From the NCBI RefSeq assembly GCF_003086355.1, contig NZ_CP031733.1, positions 1,550,001 through 1,614,000 on the forward strand: a stretch of DNA of 64,000 bases, read 5' to 3'. Shown one piece after another: positions 36,928 to 49,599 of the stretch (the first letter of the stretch is position 1; the number at the start of each line of letters is the position of its first letter). Both the position numbers and the translations under genes were made by a program. This DNA comes from Streptococcus chenjunshii (GTDB lineage: Bacteria; Bacillota; Bacilli; Lactobacillales; Streptococcaceae). The notes below the pieces were generated by a model. It was not told the origin of the DNA. It ran no database searches and saw only the letters and a list, made by a program, of their open reading frames with translations.

Positions 36928-38322
36928 TTAACGCAGGCCTAAATCAGACAGCTCCTGCTTGTAGCTTTCGAAATCAACATAGAGCGCTTGGCCGCCGTAC
37001 ATATCAAAATCATCAATCCAGCCGCCTTCTGACGGAACTGTAGCTTGCTCAATACCATTTTGCGCATCGCTTAACATGGACAGGCCGTTTGTCAATAAAA
37101 AGGTGTAAGAAATATTGGTCGATGTCAGAGCATAAATTTTGCCAATCGCTGCAGAGCCGGTGAAGAGCTTGGTCGGATCTTTGATTTGCGAGATAATAGC
37201 ACTGATAACCTGCTGCTGACGGACCGTACGGCCGTAATCGCCGTCATCGTCTTTCCGGAACCGGGCATAATTGAGCAAAGTCCGCCCATCCATACGCTGG
37301 ACGCCTTCTTCGATCGTTTGGTTGGGTACGACACCATTTTCCATATTGAGATCATCTGGAACTTCAACAGAAGATACCTCTTCCCCATCAACCGTACCAA
37401 ACTGTGCATCAATCTTGACTCCTTTTGGAAACAGAGTATCAATAGCTTCAGCAAAAGTCTCAAAATCAACCATGACATAGTATTTGATATCAATATCAAA
37501 GTTGTTTTTCAGAACCCGCCGCATATATTCTGCCCCTTGATTATTATCCTGTTCACCGAAATTAAAGGCTGAATTGAGCTTCAAATCATAGGAGTAGTCA
37601 TCATAACTGTAACCTTCGATATTAACCAGTGTGTCGCGCATAAAGCTGACCATTTTAACTTTATTGTCGCTATTGCCGACATTGACAACCATGATTGTAT
37701 CTGTTCTGGCCTCATCCGAACCTTGCGTCACACGCTGATCAGAACCTAAAACAAGGATATTAGTGCCATCCTCCGTATCCACGCCATTGAACGTTTCAGT
37801 AACCGCAGCAGTATAGTCTGATTTGCCGGAAGAGATGTCATTCATCCCCTTGATAAACATAAAGAGCATACCGGCAAATACTGCCAGAAGGACAAGAGCG
37901 GCTGCCAGAAGAATTCTTTTCAGCCGTCCCTTTTTTTTACGTTTTTTAGGTTTTCTGGGACTGTAACCTGCTGTATCAGGATAAACAGGCAGGTCCCCCT
38001 GCTGAGCAGCGGAGGCCGACCGCCTCGCCCTGCGGGAAGACTCTTCAGGATACTTAGGCAGCCCCTGCAGGGTATAATCATCATCTGCTTCCCCGTAGTC
38101 TTCAGCATAAAAATCCCGCTGATGTTCTGAGCCATCATAAGCAGAAAGAGAACTGTAACTGTCGTAATAGGCAGACTGCTGGTACTGAGCCTGATCTTTC
38201 TTTTGCTGCAGGTAATTAAACTCATTTTTTTCTCTGTCATTTAAGTACTGCAGATTTTTTAAGAGATAATCGTACCGCAGTTCTTCGTGGTGGCTTAAGC
38301 CGCTTCTATTATTTCTTGTCAT
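36928..38322 (-). CDS. psr: LytR-CpsA-Psr (LCP) family cell-wall ligase
   Basis: Membrane-anchored enzyme of 464 residues that attaches wall polymers (teichoic acid or polysaccharide) to peptidoglycan. A long cytoplasmic charged region (1-130, Tyr/Gln/Asp-rich, then KKRKKKGRLKR) precedes one helix (about 132-155) and the extracellular LCP domain (LVLGSDQR, RTDTIMVVNV, FMRDT, NYARFRKDDDGDYGRTVRQQQV). The 130-residue cytoplasmic region is longer than in many LCP proteins. Its position after pheA matches the psr gene of other streptococci. Confidence 0.88.
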   Translation of the reverse strand: MTRNNRSGLSHHEELRYDYLLKNLQYLNDREKNEFNYLQQKKDQAQYQQSAYYDSYSSLSAYDGSEHQRDFYAEDYGEADDDYTLQGLPKYPEESSRRARRSASAAQQGDLPVYPDTAGYSPRKPKKRKKKGRLKRILLAAALVLLAVFAGMLFMFIKGMNDISSGKSDYTAAVTETFNGVDTEDGTNILVLGSDQRVTQGSDEARTDTIMVVNVGNSDNKVKMVSFMRDTLVNIEGYSYDDYSYDLKLNSAFNFGEQDNNQGAEYMRRVLKNNFDIDIKYYVMVDFETFAEAIDTLFPKGVKIDAQFGTVDGEEVSSVEVPDDLNMENGVVPNQTIEEGVQRMDGRTLLNYARFRKDDDGDYGRTVRQQQVISAIISQIKDPTKLFTGSAAIGKIYALTSTNISYTFLLTNGLSMLSDAQNGIEQATVPSEGGWIDDFDMYGGQALYVDFESYKQELSDLGLR

Positions 38323-38377
38323 AACTTATTCCAAACAATTCTTTATATTTCCATACAAACTAGTCTATTGGCTGCTG

Positions 38378-39195
38378 CTATCCTAACTGATAAACCGTAT
38401 ATTTTCCTAAAATTTTATAGTGAATGCCGATAGCAGTCAATTCTGCTAAGGCGAAATGCACCAAGTCTTCATTATGATTAGCAAAATCGATGATAAAGAA
38501 ATACTCGCCTAAAACCGTTTTTAGGGGACGGCTTTCAATTTTCGTCAGATCGATGCCGCGCCAGGCAAAGACTGATAAGGCTTTATAAAGAGCTCCCGGA
38601 AGATTGTCGGGAAGCGTAAATGCTAAGGAAATTTTTTTATCTGTTTCCTTTAAGTCAATGGTTACTGCTTTAGGACCAAGAACCCAAAAACGCGTATAAT
38701 TATTGTCAATTTCATGAATATCCTGAGCGATAATTTCAAGCTTATATTCATCAGCAGCAGCCTGCGGTGCAATAGCAGCATAGTTCGCTTCAGGATGTTC
38801 AGCGACATAGCGAGCGGCATAAGCTGTACTGGCCATCGCTTCAATAATGACATCAGGATAGTTTTCCAGCACATACTTTTTCCCCTGAGCAATCGCCTGG
38901 GGGTGAGAAAAAATCTTTTCAATCGTCTTCCCTTTTGCTGTCGCCAGCAGCTGCTGTTTAATAGGCTGAATAATTTCAGCCACTGTCTCGATATGCGCCT
39001 GGTGAAAAAGATAGTCAGACGTTTCCAGCACCGGCCCTTCAATCGCATTTTCTACCGGCACAATAGCATAAGCGACCGCCCCCTCTTCATAGGCTTTAAT
39101 CACCTCTGTAATAGTTCCTAAAGGGATAAGTTCTTCGGCCGGAAAAGCCTTAAGGGCGATATTATGAGTAAAAGACCCTTTGGGGCCCAAATAAC

Positions 39196-39205
<10 letters not shown>
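38378..39205 (-). CDS. pheA: Prephenate dehydratase
   Basis: Converts prephenate to phenylpyruvate for phenylalanine synthesis, 275 residues. The catalytic domain (1-180) begins VGYLGPKGSFTH, with NNYTRFWVLG at its end. A C-terminal ACT domain (about 195-275) carries the ESRP motif that binds phenylalanine for feedback inhibition. It overlaps aroK by 10 bases, so translation is probably coupled. Confidence 0.95.
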
Positions 39206-41023
<1,818 letters not shown>

Positions 41024-41267
41024 TTACAATTCCTATCTATCTTTTTTTCATAACTGAAAAAAACAATTTTATTAAAAGACAAGGTGAATAGTAGCAGAAC
41101 TGCCTGAACTTTAAAATCACTACAAAGGCATTTCCCCAAGTGCTTTACAGGGCCACGAAACCGTATGGAAACGCAAGCCAGTTACGAGCAGGGTGCCCTA
41201 TAATCCTCTCCTGTCTTTAAGGCAGCACTGCGGTCAAGATTCTATCTAGGCTTTCTTTCTTAACAGT

Positions 41268-41495
41268 CTTTCTATCTTATTGTAACTGAACACAGCCTAA
41301 GCTCTTTGCAAAACAGACATAGCTAAGCTTAGAATTGATTTCAAGTTAACTTGCCGTAAACGTCTGAAAGCTTTGTCGCCTTAACAGTCGACCGCACCTT
41401 TCTAGTCGTTCTGGCAGGGGTGCGCCTACGAAATCAGAGATTTCTGGCTTACCGTCATTTTTGCTGTGAGCTTCTAGCGGCCTTTATCTCTTAAC
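41268..41495 (+). repeat. Long-core GTATCTT-family repeat between aroA and eno
   Basis: Left end CTATCTTATTGTAACTGAAC-ACAGCC; core with GTAAACGTCTGAAAGCTTTGTCG, GTCGACCGCACC, CTGGCAGGGGTGCGCC and hairpin GAAATC-AGA-GATTTC. The right end GCGGCCTTTATCTCTTAAC is degenerate. This is the one complete copy whose right end does not face a ribosome-binding site: it meets the eno terminator. Bases 41040-41267 hold nothing else I recognise. Confidence 0.8.
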
Positions 41496-41496
41496 A

Positions 41497-41541
41497 AAAA
41501 AGAACTGGAAAAGAAACTTTTTCTTTCTCAGTTCTTTATTT
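41497..41541 (-). terminator. Terminator of eno
   Basis: Minus strand: AAAGAACTGAGAAAG...CTTTTCCAGTTCTTT then TTTTGTT, 35 bases beyond the eno stop. A strong stem, as expected for a highly expressed gene. Confidence 0.8.
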
Positions 41542-41576
41542 ATTAATTTGGTTTTCTTTGATACAGCCAGAAAATC

Positions 41577-42896
<1,320 letters not shown>

Positions 42897-43003
42897 TTAT
42901 TTTGTACACGTTAATCATACCACAATCTTTAGGTTTAAGCAAACCAAAACACAGAATATCTTCTGCTCATCTAAAAATCTTGATAGGCATGAAATGCCTA
43001 AAA

Positions 43004-43618
43004 TTAGATAGAATTAGAATTCTTTTTTTGCGAACCGCTCCATATGACATCGCCATAATTAACAGCAAACGGTTCCCCCTCATAACAAGTAAAATAGAGC
43101 TTAATTTCTTCTGTTTTTCCAGATGCAATTTTATCAGGAATATCATTGTCATAAGTTGCTGAATTGAAGAAAGCATAACTGCTTTCACTGTAAACAACAA
43201 AATCTTCCGGATAGAAAGTGACATCCTGCTTAGTCTCATTAGCAACTGTTAAGGAAACCACAATCTTTTTTTCACCTTCCAAAACATTGTTCATTTTAAC
43301 TGAACTGTCCTCTTCAGCACTGGTGACCGCAATACTCAAACCTTCCTTAAAATCAACGGCATCCCCAAAATTATAGGTGTAATAGGTATCATCGTAGTCA
43401 TAATCATCGTAACTATCACTATAGCTGCTGTATGTGCTGGATGAAGACGGTCTTTCCTGTAATTGTTCAATCCGTTTTTCCGCCTGCCTCCGCGCAGTTA
43501 ACTCACTTATGTACAGGCTGGAAAAAACAAATGTCAGCAAAAAAAAGACAGTTGTCAGAATAATAAAAACCAAACTGATAATTTTCCACTTCTTTACATA
43601 ATCCCCGTTTTCTCTCAT
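43004..43618 (-). CDS. DUF4352-type membrane-anchored extracellular protein
   Basis: Protein of 204 residues. One N-terminal signal-anchor helix (about 13-35) leads to a short coiled-coil stretch (ELTARRQAEKRIEQLQ), a Ser/Tyr/Asp low-complexity linker (57-83) and an immunoglobulin-like DUF4352 domain (about 84-195, DFKEGLSIAVTSAEE...VVSLTVANETKQDV). Such domains occur on surface lipoproteins; function is unknown. Its ribosome-binding site GGAGG is set 4 bases after the end of a GTATCTT repeat. Confidence 0.8.
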   Translation of the reverse strand: MRENGDYVKKWKIISLVFIILTTVFFLLTFVFSSLYISELTARRQAEKRIEQLQERPSSSSTYSSYSDSYDDYDYDDTYYTYNFGDAVDFKEGLSIAVTSAEEDSSVKMNNVLEGEKKIVVSLTVANETKQDVTFYPEDFVVYSESSYAFFNSATYDNDIPDKIASGKTEEIKLYFTCYEGEPFAVNYGDVIWSGSQKKNSNSI

Positions 43619-43626
43619 AAAAAACC

Positions 43627-43857
43627 TCCATTAAGATACAAAGACCGTAAAAAGAGCAAAGCAAAAATGACGGTAAGTCCGAAATTTCTGATTTCGCAGA
43701 CGCACCCCTACCAGAACGACTGGAAAGGTGCGGTCGACTGTTAAGACGACGAATCTTTCAGACGTCTACGGCTAGTTAATTAAAAATCAATTCTAAACTT
43801 AGCTATGTCTTTTTTGTACAGCTCTTAAGCCATGTTCAATTCCATAAGATACACAGG
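43627..43857 (-). repeat. Long-core GTATCTT-family repeat before the DUF4352 gene
   Basis: Minus-strand orientation, about 230 bases. Flanking near-direct repeats TCCATTAAGATACAAAG (43627) and TCCATAAGATACACAGG (43841) read like an imperfect target duplication that includes bases particular to this locus. Same core as the copy between hisI and hisE. Confidence 0.82.
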
Positions 43858-44301
43858 CCTCTCAAATCCCTGTACTTGATAATAAACCAGTAATCTCCGA
43901 TTCCGTTAACAAGCCTGTGTGGCAGTGTACCTGCTTGCAAAGCATCAGAGCCGACCAAAACCTGCATACAGACTGGCATAGATTCAGCACTGCTTATTTT
44001 ACTGAAGCCCTCAGTCTATACTGAATACTCCTATCTGCTATTATAGCACCATTTTAAAAAAATTTTCAACTTTTAAGAAAAGCAGGAAGATTTTCAAGAT
44101 AGCTAAAATACGGTATAATTTTCTTAAAAGGATAATGCAACCTGAATGTAGTCTAAATGCTGCAGGGATACCGTAAGGCAGCCCGAACTTGGAAATTGGA
44201 GAGCGAGGAAAATACTGCAGTCTGGAGATTTGTCTTGTTATCTGGCTTGCCGACAACTTCAGGCATCTGAAAGACTTTGTATCTTGATAAAGGAGAAACA
44301 A

Positions 44302-44763
44302 ATGGACGATTTGGAACAAAAAATTCTGCAAAGCGCACAGGGAGAAAGGCGCTTGAAAGCAACTGAACAGCAACAATTTTTGGGAACTTTCGCCGAGAGG
44401 GTTATTCTCAGTGTCTTTCTCAAAGATGCCGAAAAATCACAGGTTCTTTCACAATTTGACAGCATTTTATCAGATATGAAAGATAAGTATGATACCCCTG
44501 CCTTAAAAATCTCTGACAAACTGACAGTCACTATCCAAATGGCTTATATGAAAAAAGCTCAGGCCGCCGGACTGGCTGCTACTATCATTAGGGAGAACGG
44601 TGCGCAATCTCCCTTCGGTCTTATCCTGCATACTGAGCAAGCAGAAAATATAGCCCACACTGATATCAAAGAGCTCTATCCCCAATATTTTAAAAAAGAA
44701 AATCCGACAGATAAACCGAGCAAACAATCCTTTTGGCAAAAGCTGCTCCATAAAAAGGACTGA
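44302..44763 (+). CDS. YueI family (DUF1694) protein
   Basis: Cytoplasmic protein of 153 residues: GERRLKATEQQQFLGTFAERV matches the start of the DUF1694 family, followed by alternating strands and helices and a Lys-rich tail. Function unknown. I start at ATG 44302, with AAGGAG 5 bases upstream; the longer frame from TTG 44230 has no such site. TTTGTATCTTGATAAAGGAG precedes it, the same junction seen at repeat-bearing genes, although only weak similarity to the long-core repeat lies upstream. Confidence 0.82.
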   Translation: MDDLEQKILQSAQGERRLKATEQQQFLGTFAERVILSVFLKDAEKSQVLSQFDSILSDMKDKYDTPALKISDKLTVTIQMAYMKKAQAAGLAATIIRENGAQSPFGLILHTEQAENIAHTDIKELYPQYFKKENPTDKPSKQSFWQKLLHKKD

Positions 44764-44833
44764 AGGCTTATATATAACCTTTAAAATATTTTTGGCGGAG
44801 CACTGAGAAGAGCCAGCACCAGCTTTAGATCAA

Positions 44834-45020
44834 GAGTGGGACAAAAATCGGTAAGTTGTCATAACATGACGACTTCGATTTTGTCGTCCTGCCTCCGTAC
44901 AGTTGATTAGGGGGGCGCTGTCCTTTGCACAACAAGGAATAAGAACTTCCAATCAGCCACTGTTCTAAACTCATCTGTTTAAAAAAGTAAAATGAAGCAT
45001 TGCCCCCAGCCTCATTTTTA
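44834..45020 (-). repeat. GTGGGAC-ended intergenic repeat, copy 3
   Basis: Begins GAGTGGGACAAAAATCGG and ends AAAATGAAGCATTGCCCCCAG-CCTCATTTTT, the reverse orientation of copies 1 and 2. It fills most of the 380-base gap between the convergent YueI and glycerate kinase genes. Frames of 70-80 codons inside it are artefacts. Confidence 0.75.
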
Positions 45021-45144
45021 TTGTTGCCAAAAAGACAGCTGTGAAATATCCCGGAATGCCTCATATAGCATCAATAAAGGATCACTGTCTGAACGATGCT
45101 GCATTTTTCTGGCAAATAGCTGACAAAAAAAGTTCAGCCTGTTT

Positions 45145-46254
45145 TTACACTGTTAATTTTAAAAGATTGCCAATATTTTGAGCTGTTCTTATCAAGTTTT
45201 TGTCCGCCGACGCTAAGGTATTTTCTAAGGAGTCTACGCCTGGTATGATAGAAAAGGCGGCTTGAATGTTTTCAAAAGGAAAGTCAGGCAGATCATCAGC
45301 AAGACTGCCGCAAACAGCCAGAACAGGAATAGAGGGCGGTGTTCTTCTAGCGACACCAATCGGTGCCTTACCGGCTAAACTCTGTCGATCCAAACGTCCT
45401 TCACCAACGATAACAAGATCTGCTTTTTTAACTCGATGGTTAAAATCAAGAAGATCTAAAACCGTATCTATCCCTGAACAAATCCGTCCGCCAGCAAAAG
45501 CGATTAAGCCTGCTGCCATGCCGCCGCCTGCTCCGCTTCCGGAGAGGTCAATCAGATCAGGATTGACTAGCTGGTAAAAATTGTGCATAGCCCGATCGGC
45601 TGAGGCGAGTTCCTGCTCTTTCAGACCTTTCTGGAGGCCGAAAATATAAGCTGCTCCTTTTCTGCCGCATAAAGGATTGTCCACGTCTGTTATAATGGTA
45701 ATGTTAACATCCTTAAGCGGTGATTGACGGGGCGCAACAAGGGTTCTGATTTGTTCTAGGCTGGCACCGACTGCTGGAAGCAATCGATTCTTATCATCCA
45801 GAAATTGAACCCCCAGTCCTGCTGCCATACCGATACCGCCGTCATTAGTAGCACTGCCTCCGACACCCACCATGATTTCTGTCATACCTATCTGTGCTAA
45901 ATGCAGCAGCATTTCTCCTACACCTCTGGTTGTCAGCTCCATAGGCTGCCGATGCTCTAAAGGTACCTTTTCCAAACCGCAAATATCTGCCATTTCAAAG
46001 ACAGCTAGAGATTTATTTGCTGCATAAGGAGCTGAAACAGCCTGTCCTAACGCTCCCGTCACCTTAACAGTCTGTTTTTCTAGAGTCAAGCCGTCACTGA
46101 GAGCAGCTAAAGTCCCTTCGCCGCCGTCTCCCACAGGCATCAAATCAAAACTGGCTTCAGGCAGGGAACGGCTGAAGCCAATGTGAAGATTTCTGGCTAC
46201 ATCAACAGCTGACAAACTCTCTTTGAATGAATCTGGAGCAATAAGAATATGCAT
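45145..46254 (-). CDS. glxK: Glycerate kinase (GlxK/GarK type)
   Basis: Phosphorylates D-glycerate, 369 residues. N-terminal IAPDSFKESLSA, PVGDGGEGT, central GVGGSATNDGG, GSGAGGGMAAGL and VGEGRLDRQSLAGKAP are all present, as in the whole family. AGGAGG lies before the ATG. No glyoxylate-pathway neighbours are present, so it is probably a stand-alone carbon-salvage enzyme. Confidence 0.93.
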   Translation of the reverse strand: MHILIAPDSFKESLSAVDVARNLHIGFSRSLPEASFDLMPVGDGGEGTLAALSDGLTLEKQTVKVTGALGQAVSAPYAANKSLAVFEMADICGLEKVPLEHRQPMELTTRGVGEMLLHLAQIGMTEIMVGVGGSATNDGGIGMAAGLGVQFLDDKNRLLPAVGASLEQIRTLVAPRQSPLKDVNITIITDVDNPLCGRKGAAYIFGLQKGLKEQELASADRAMHNFYQLVNPDLIDLSGSGAGGGMAAGLIAFAGGRICSGIDTVLDLLDFNHRVKKADLVIVGEGRLDRQSLAGKAPIGVARRTPPSIPVLAVCGSLADDLPDFPFENIQAAFSIIPGVDSLENTLASADKNLIRTAQNIGNLLKLTV

Positions 46255-46309
46255 AACAGAGGCCTCCTTATGTTATAATGTTATTATATCCTAAAAGGAG
46301 ACCGGATGC

Positions 46310-46822
46310 ATGGAAAAATGGGATGCTTATCTGTCAAATGGGCAGAAAACACATATAACATTGGCCAGAGGGCAAGGAATTCCTGAGGGATTATTTCATT
46401 TAGTAGCAGAAGTTTTGGTTCAGCATAGTGACGGGGATATTCTTTTTATGCAGCGAAGTCCGCTGAAGGGACAGTATGGCGGTTATTTTGAGGCAAGTGC
46501 CGGCGGATCAGTTCTTCAGGGAGAAGAATCTAAAGACGCTGTTGTTCGGGAACTGGCGGAGGAAACGGGAATCAAAGCAGAAGAACCGCTTTTTATAGAC
46601 CAAAAAGTGCTGTTAGATGCCGCTTCACTGATTGACCGCTACTATCTGAAAACCAGCTGGGACAAAAATGCCATCTCACTGCAGCCTCATGAAACCGCAA
46701 GCTTTATCTGGGTACCCTTAACAGAACTGGACACTTTTATTGCCGGACACCCTATACTCCCCAGACAGTTGGAAACTATCCGCAATGTTCAATACGGAAA
46801 AATGAAAAGCAAACCGTCTTGA
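46310..46822 (+). CDS. Nudix hydrolase
   Basis: Protein of 170 residues. The Nudix box fits G-x5-E-x7-R-E-L-x-E-E-T-G exactly (from GGSVLQGEESKDAVVREL, about 65-86). The FEASAGG context and the MEKWDAYLSNGQ start resemble IDI/YfcD-like Nudix proteins that act on diphosphate compounds. Substrate unknown. AAGGAG precedes the ATG by 9 bases; divergent from glxK. Confidence 0.88.
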   Translation: MEKWDAYLSNGQKTHITLARGQGIPEGLFHLVAEVLVQHSDGDILFMQRSPLKGQYGGYFEASAGGSVLQGEESKDAVVRELAEETGIKAEEPLFIDQKVLLDAASLIDRYYLKTSWDKNAISLQPHETASFIWVPLTELDTFIAGHPILPRQLETIRNVQYGKMKSKPS

Positions 46823-46863
46823 CAGCAAAAATAATGGTTATTCTAATGCCAAGCTGACACATC

Positions 46864-46885
46864 AAAAAAGAAGCTCTTCAGAGCC
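46864..46885 (-). terminator. Probable terminator of the his operon
   Basis: Minus strand: AGGCTCTGAAGAGCTTCTTTTTT, a short GCTCT/AGAGC stem with a T-rich tail, about 95 bases after the hisE stop. Confidence 0.6.
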
Positions 46886-46956
46886 TCTCTACTCTCTAAA
46901 TACAACCGATCTTCTAGCAGATTCACCTGCCCTGCTGCTGATCGAAGACAAAGACA

Positions 46957-46979
46957 GACGGCAAATAAGCCGTTTTTTT
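46957..46979 (+). terminator. Terminator of the Nudix gene
   Basis: ACGGC-AAATAA-GCCGT followed by seven T on the plus strand. The hisE stop codon on the other strand lies within the T run. Confidence 0.75.
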
Positions 46980-47292
46980 AATAGTCAGTAATGGTTTTAC
47001 GATCATGAATACGACTTTTTTTGCCCTGACGCGCCTGCAAAACCATATCAACATCCGCTGGTGTCACACCTGTCTCTGCTAGCATAACAGCCAGATGGTA
47101 GAGAAGATCTGCAGTTTCATTAGCAATCTCCTCTTTTTCAGCATTTTTGGCACCGATAATAACTTCAGCAGCCTCTTCACCGACTTTTTTGAGAATTTTA
47201 TCCAGTCCCTTGTCAAAAAGATAATTTGTATAAGAACCTTCTTTAGGGTGCTGCTGACGATTTAAAACTTCCTGATAGAGTGTTTCAAGCAT
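46978..47292 (-). CDS. hisE: Phosphoribosyl-ATP pyrophosphatase
   Basis: Second step of histidine synthesis, 104 residues. Motifs GLDKILKKVGEEAAEVIIGAK and ANETADLLYHLAVML carry the metal-binding acidic residues of the MazG-like fold. Last gene of the his operon, separated from hisI by a 213-base repeat; its ribosome-binding site AAAGGAG begins 4 bases after the repeat end GTATCTTAATT. Confidence 0.95.
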   Translation of the reverse strand: MLETLYQEVLNRQQHPKEGSYTNYLFDKGLDKILKKVGEEAAEVIIGAKNAEKEEIANETADLLYHLAVMLAETGVTPADVDMVLQARQGKKSRIHDRKTITDY

Positions 47293-47306
47293 AATAACTC
47301 CTTTAA

Positions 47307-47519
47307 TTAAGATACAAAGGCCGTTAAAAGCTCACAGCAAAAATGACGGTAAGTCCGAAATCTTTGATTTCGCAGACGCACCTCTGCCAAGACGACTAGA
47401 AAGCTGCGGTCGACTGTTAAGGCGACAAAGCTTTCAGACGTCTACGGCTAGTTAACTTGAAATCAATTCTAAACTTAGCTATGTCTTTTTTGCACAGCTC
47501 TTAGGCCGTGTTCAGTTAT
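47307..47519 (-). repeat. Long-core GTATCTT-family repeat inside the his operon
   Basis: It starts at the hisI stop codon (left end AACTGAACACGGCCTAAGAG) and ends GGCCTTTGTATCTTAA just before the hisE ribosome-binding site. Core features are CTGTTAAGGCGACAAAG (plus strand), GTCGACCGCAG and a GAAATC-AAA-GATTTC hairpin. It is transcribed as part of the his message, so it must be tolerated or used within the operon. Confidence 0.88.
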
Positions 47520-47861
47520 TCATTTTTCTTTACCGAATCCTGGATAAATTTCCCTGAAAAAACAGGAGTAAGCCCCTGTATGGCAGGCTGCACCCTCTTG
47601 TCTGACCGCAGCGAGCAATGTGTCCCGATCGCAGTCAGCTTTGATCGACTGCACATACTGATAATGTCCGCTGGTTGCCCCTTTATGCCAGATTTCCTGA
47701 CGTGTACGGCTCCAATAATGCATCTGTTTCGTTTCAAGGGTCAGCTGATAGCTGTCTTCATTCATATAAGCCAGCATAAGAACCTGCCCAGTTTTAAAAT
47801 CCGTCACAATTACCGGAATGAGTCCGTCTTGCTTGGCAAAGTCCAGTCTATTATCTGTCAT
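47520..47861 (-). CDS. hisI: Phosphoribosyl-AMP cyclohydrolase
   Basis: Third step of histidine synthesis, 113 residues, not fused to HisE. The metal-binding region is in [14 protein letters not shown] and the zinc cysteine in [17 protein letters not shown]-like [16 protein letters not shown] is typical. It overlaps hisF by 4 bases. Its stop directly abuts a repeat. Confidence 0.95.
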   Translation of the reverse strand: MTDNRLDFAKQDGLIPVIVTDFKTGQVLMLAYMNEDSYQLTLETKQMHYWSRTRQEIWHKGATSGHYQYVQSIKADCDRDTLLAAVRQEGAACHTGAYSCFFREIYPGFGKEK

Positions 47862-48616
47862 AATCTTACCTCAATTCCAGCCGCAGCCATAGCGTTCTTC
47901 GTCTCTGCAATAGATACTTCTCCGTAATGAAAAATAGAGGCAGCTAAAGCACCTGTGGCTCTGGTTTGCATAAAAACTTCTACGATATGCTCTATTTCCC
48001 CAGCACCTCCGGAAGCAATAATCGGTACATTGACAGCATCACTGACAGCCGCTAGCATTTCCAGATCAAATCCGGATTTGGTACCATCCTTGTCCATGCT
48101 GGTCAAAAGGATCTCACCGGCTCCCAGACTGACAGCTTCTCTGACCCATTCAAGCAAGTCTCTTCCCGTATCTTTACGCCCGCCGGCAGCATAAACATGC
48201 CAGCCGCCAGAAGCTGTCTTTTTAGCATCAATAGCCAAAACCACACACTGACTGCCGAATTTTTCGGAACAGTCTTTAATCAGCAAGGGGTTGGCAAGAG
48301 CAGCAGAATTAACGGCTACCTTGTCAGCACCAGCCTTGAGCATCTGGTTCATATCTGCTGCCGAAGCAATGCCGCCGCCGACAGTAAATGGAATAAAAAC
48401 CTGATCAGCTACCCGCCTGACCATATCAAGAGTCGTTTTGCGGCCTTCATGTGTTGCCGTAATATCCAGAAAAACCAGCTCATCACAGCCTGCTTCATAG
48501 TAGGCACGCGCCGCATCGACAGGATCTCCTACATCAGTCAGATTAACAAAATTAATTCCTTTAACCACACGCCCGTCTTTGACATCCAGACAAGGAATAA
48601 TCCGTTTTTTTAACAT
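47858..48616 (-). CDS. hisF: Imidazole glycerol phosphate synthase cyclase subunit
   Basis: TIM-barrel cyclase of 252 residues. [14 protein letters not shown], with catalytic Asp11, and [15 protein letters not shown], with catalytic Asp130 region, are present; IIASGGAG binds phosphate. It pairs with HisH. It starts 3 bases after hisA. Confidence 0.96.
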   Translation of the reverse strand: MLKKRIIPCLDVKDGRVVKGINFVNLTDVGDPVDAARAYYEAGCDELVFLDITATHEGRKTTLDMVRRVADQVFIPFTVGGGIASAADMNQMLKAGADKVAVNSAALANPLLIKDCSEKFGSQCVVLAIDAKKTASGGWHVYAAGGRKDTGRDLLEWVREAVSLGAGEILLTSMDKDGTKSGFDLEMLAAVSDAVNVPIIASGGAGEIEHIVEVFMQTRATGALAASIFHYGEVSIAETKNAMAAAGIEVRL

Positions 48617-48619
48617 CCG

Positions 48620-49339
48620 TCAGCCCCCAAATCTTTTTAAATCCTCTAAGCTCACATTACCATTATAATAAGCCTTGCCAACAATAGCGCCAGCTGTCCC
48701 TATTTCCTGCAGCTTCATTAAATCAGTCAGACTGGCAATCCCGCCCGAAGCGATAACTCGAGCCTCAGTAAGCTCTGCCGTCAGTTTTCTGTAATGATCA
48801 AAATTGGGTCCGCTTAGAGTCCCATCACGGTCAACATCCGTATAGACAAAGAGCCGTACTCCCATAGCTTCCATTTCTTTAGCCAGGCTGAGATAATCAA
48901 CCCTGCTGGTTTTAAGCCAGCCTTCTGTAGCAACCCACCCTCGCTTGGCATCAATTCCAACAACAATCCTGTCTGCGCCGAACTGATTTAAAGCTTCTTG
49001 AACAAAGTCCGGATTTTTAACAGCCATAGAGCCGATAATCACTCGGTCAATACCAACATTGAGATAATCTCTGATCTGTTTAAGGGTCCGAATGCCGCCG
49101 CCTACTTCAATTCCAAGCCCAGTTGCAGCTTTCAGAGCTGCAATTAAGTCACGGTTGGTTGCTTGCCCCGCCAAAGCTCCATCCAAGTCAACAACATGAA
49201 TAAAAGTGATGCCGGCATCAGCAAAAATTCGGGCTTGTCCCAGTACATCAGGATTAACAACCGTTTTTTGCTCGAAATCACCTTTAAAAAGCCTAACGGC
49301 CTGTCCGTCTTTAATGTCAATTGCTGGGAGAATATGCAT
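48620..49339 (-). CDS. hisA: ProFAR isomerase
   Basis: TIM-barrel isomerase of 239 residues: [19 protein letters not shown] at the N-terminus, [24 protein letters not shown] and VIASGGI. The ribosome-binding site is weak, and about 260 noncoding bases separate it from hisH, unlike the tight packing elsewhere in the operon. Confidence 0.95.
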   Translation of the reverse strand: MHILPAIDIKDGQAVRLFKGDFEQKTVVNPDVLGQARIFADAGITFIHVVDLDGALAGQATNRDLIAALKAATGLGIEVGGGIRTLKQIRDYLNVGIDRVIIGSMAVKNPDFVQEALNQFGADRIVVGIDAKRGWVATEGWLKTSRVDYLSLAKEMEAMGVRLFVYTDVDRDGTLSGPNFDHYRKLTAELTEARVIASGGIASLTDLMKLQEIGTAGAIVGKAYYNGNVSLEDLKRFGG

Positions 49340-49473
49340 AATAAAACTACCAAATGCTCTGCCTATTCAGATGAAAAGACAGTCAGCTGTCCAAACATCC
49401 TACCCTGACAGTCAGAAAACACTAAAATGGACTTTCTTGAGAAACTGTCTTTTTTACTAGGACGGCAGGCACA

Positions 49474-49499
49474 GTTCAAATGATTTTTCTCATTTGAAC
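49474..49499. other. Perfect 10-bp hairpin in the hisH-hisA spacer
   Basis: GTTCAAATGA-TTTTTC-TCATTTGAAC. It is unaccompanied by a T run, so it is not an obvious terminator. In the his mRNA it could be an RNA-processing or stability element separating the upper and lower parts of the operon. Confidence 0.55.
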
Positions 49500-49599
49500 C
49501 TTTCCCTTTCTTTAAAATCTTTAATACACCGATGCCATGATTTAATGATATCCTGAAATCAAGCTGTTTTTCTGCTACACAGTCAGTCAGACTTGCTCT

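Noticed and set aside
44825..45064. A 79-codon minus-strand frame
   Set aside because: It overlaps the GTGGGAC repeat and has no ribosome-binding site or recognisable similarity.
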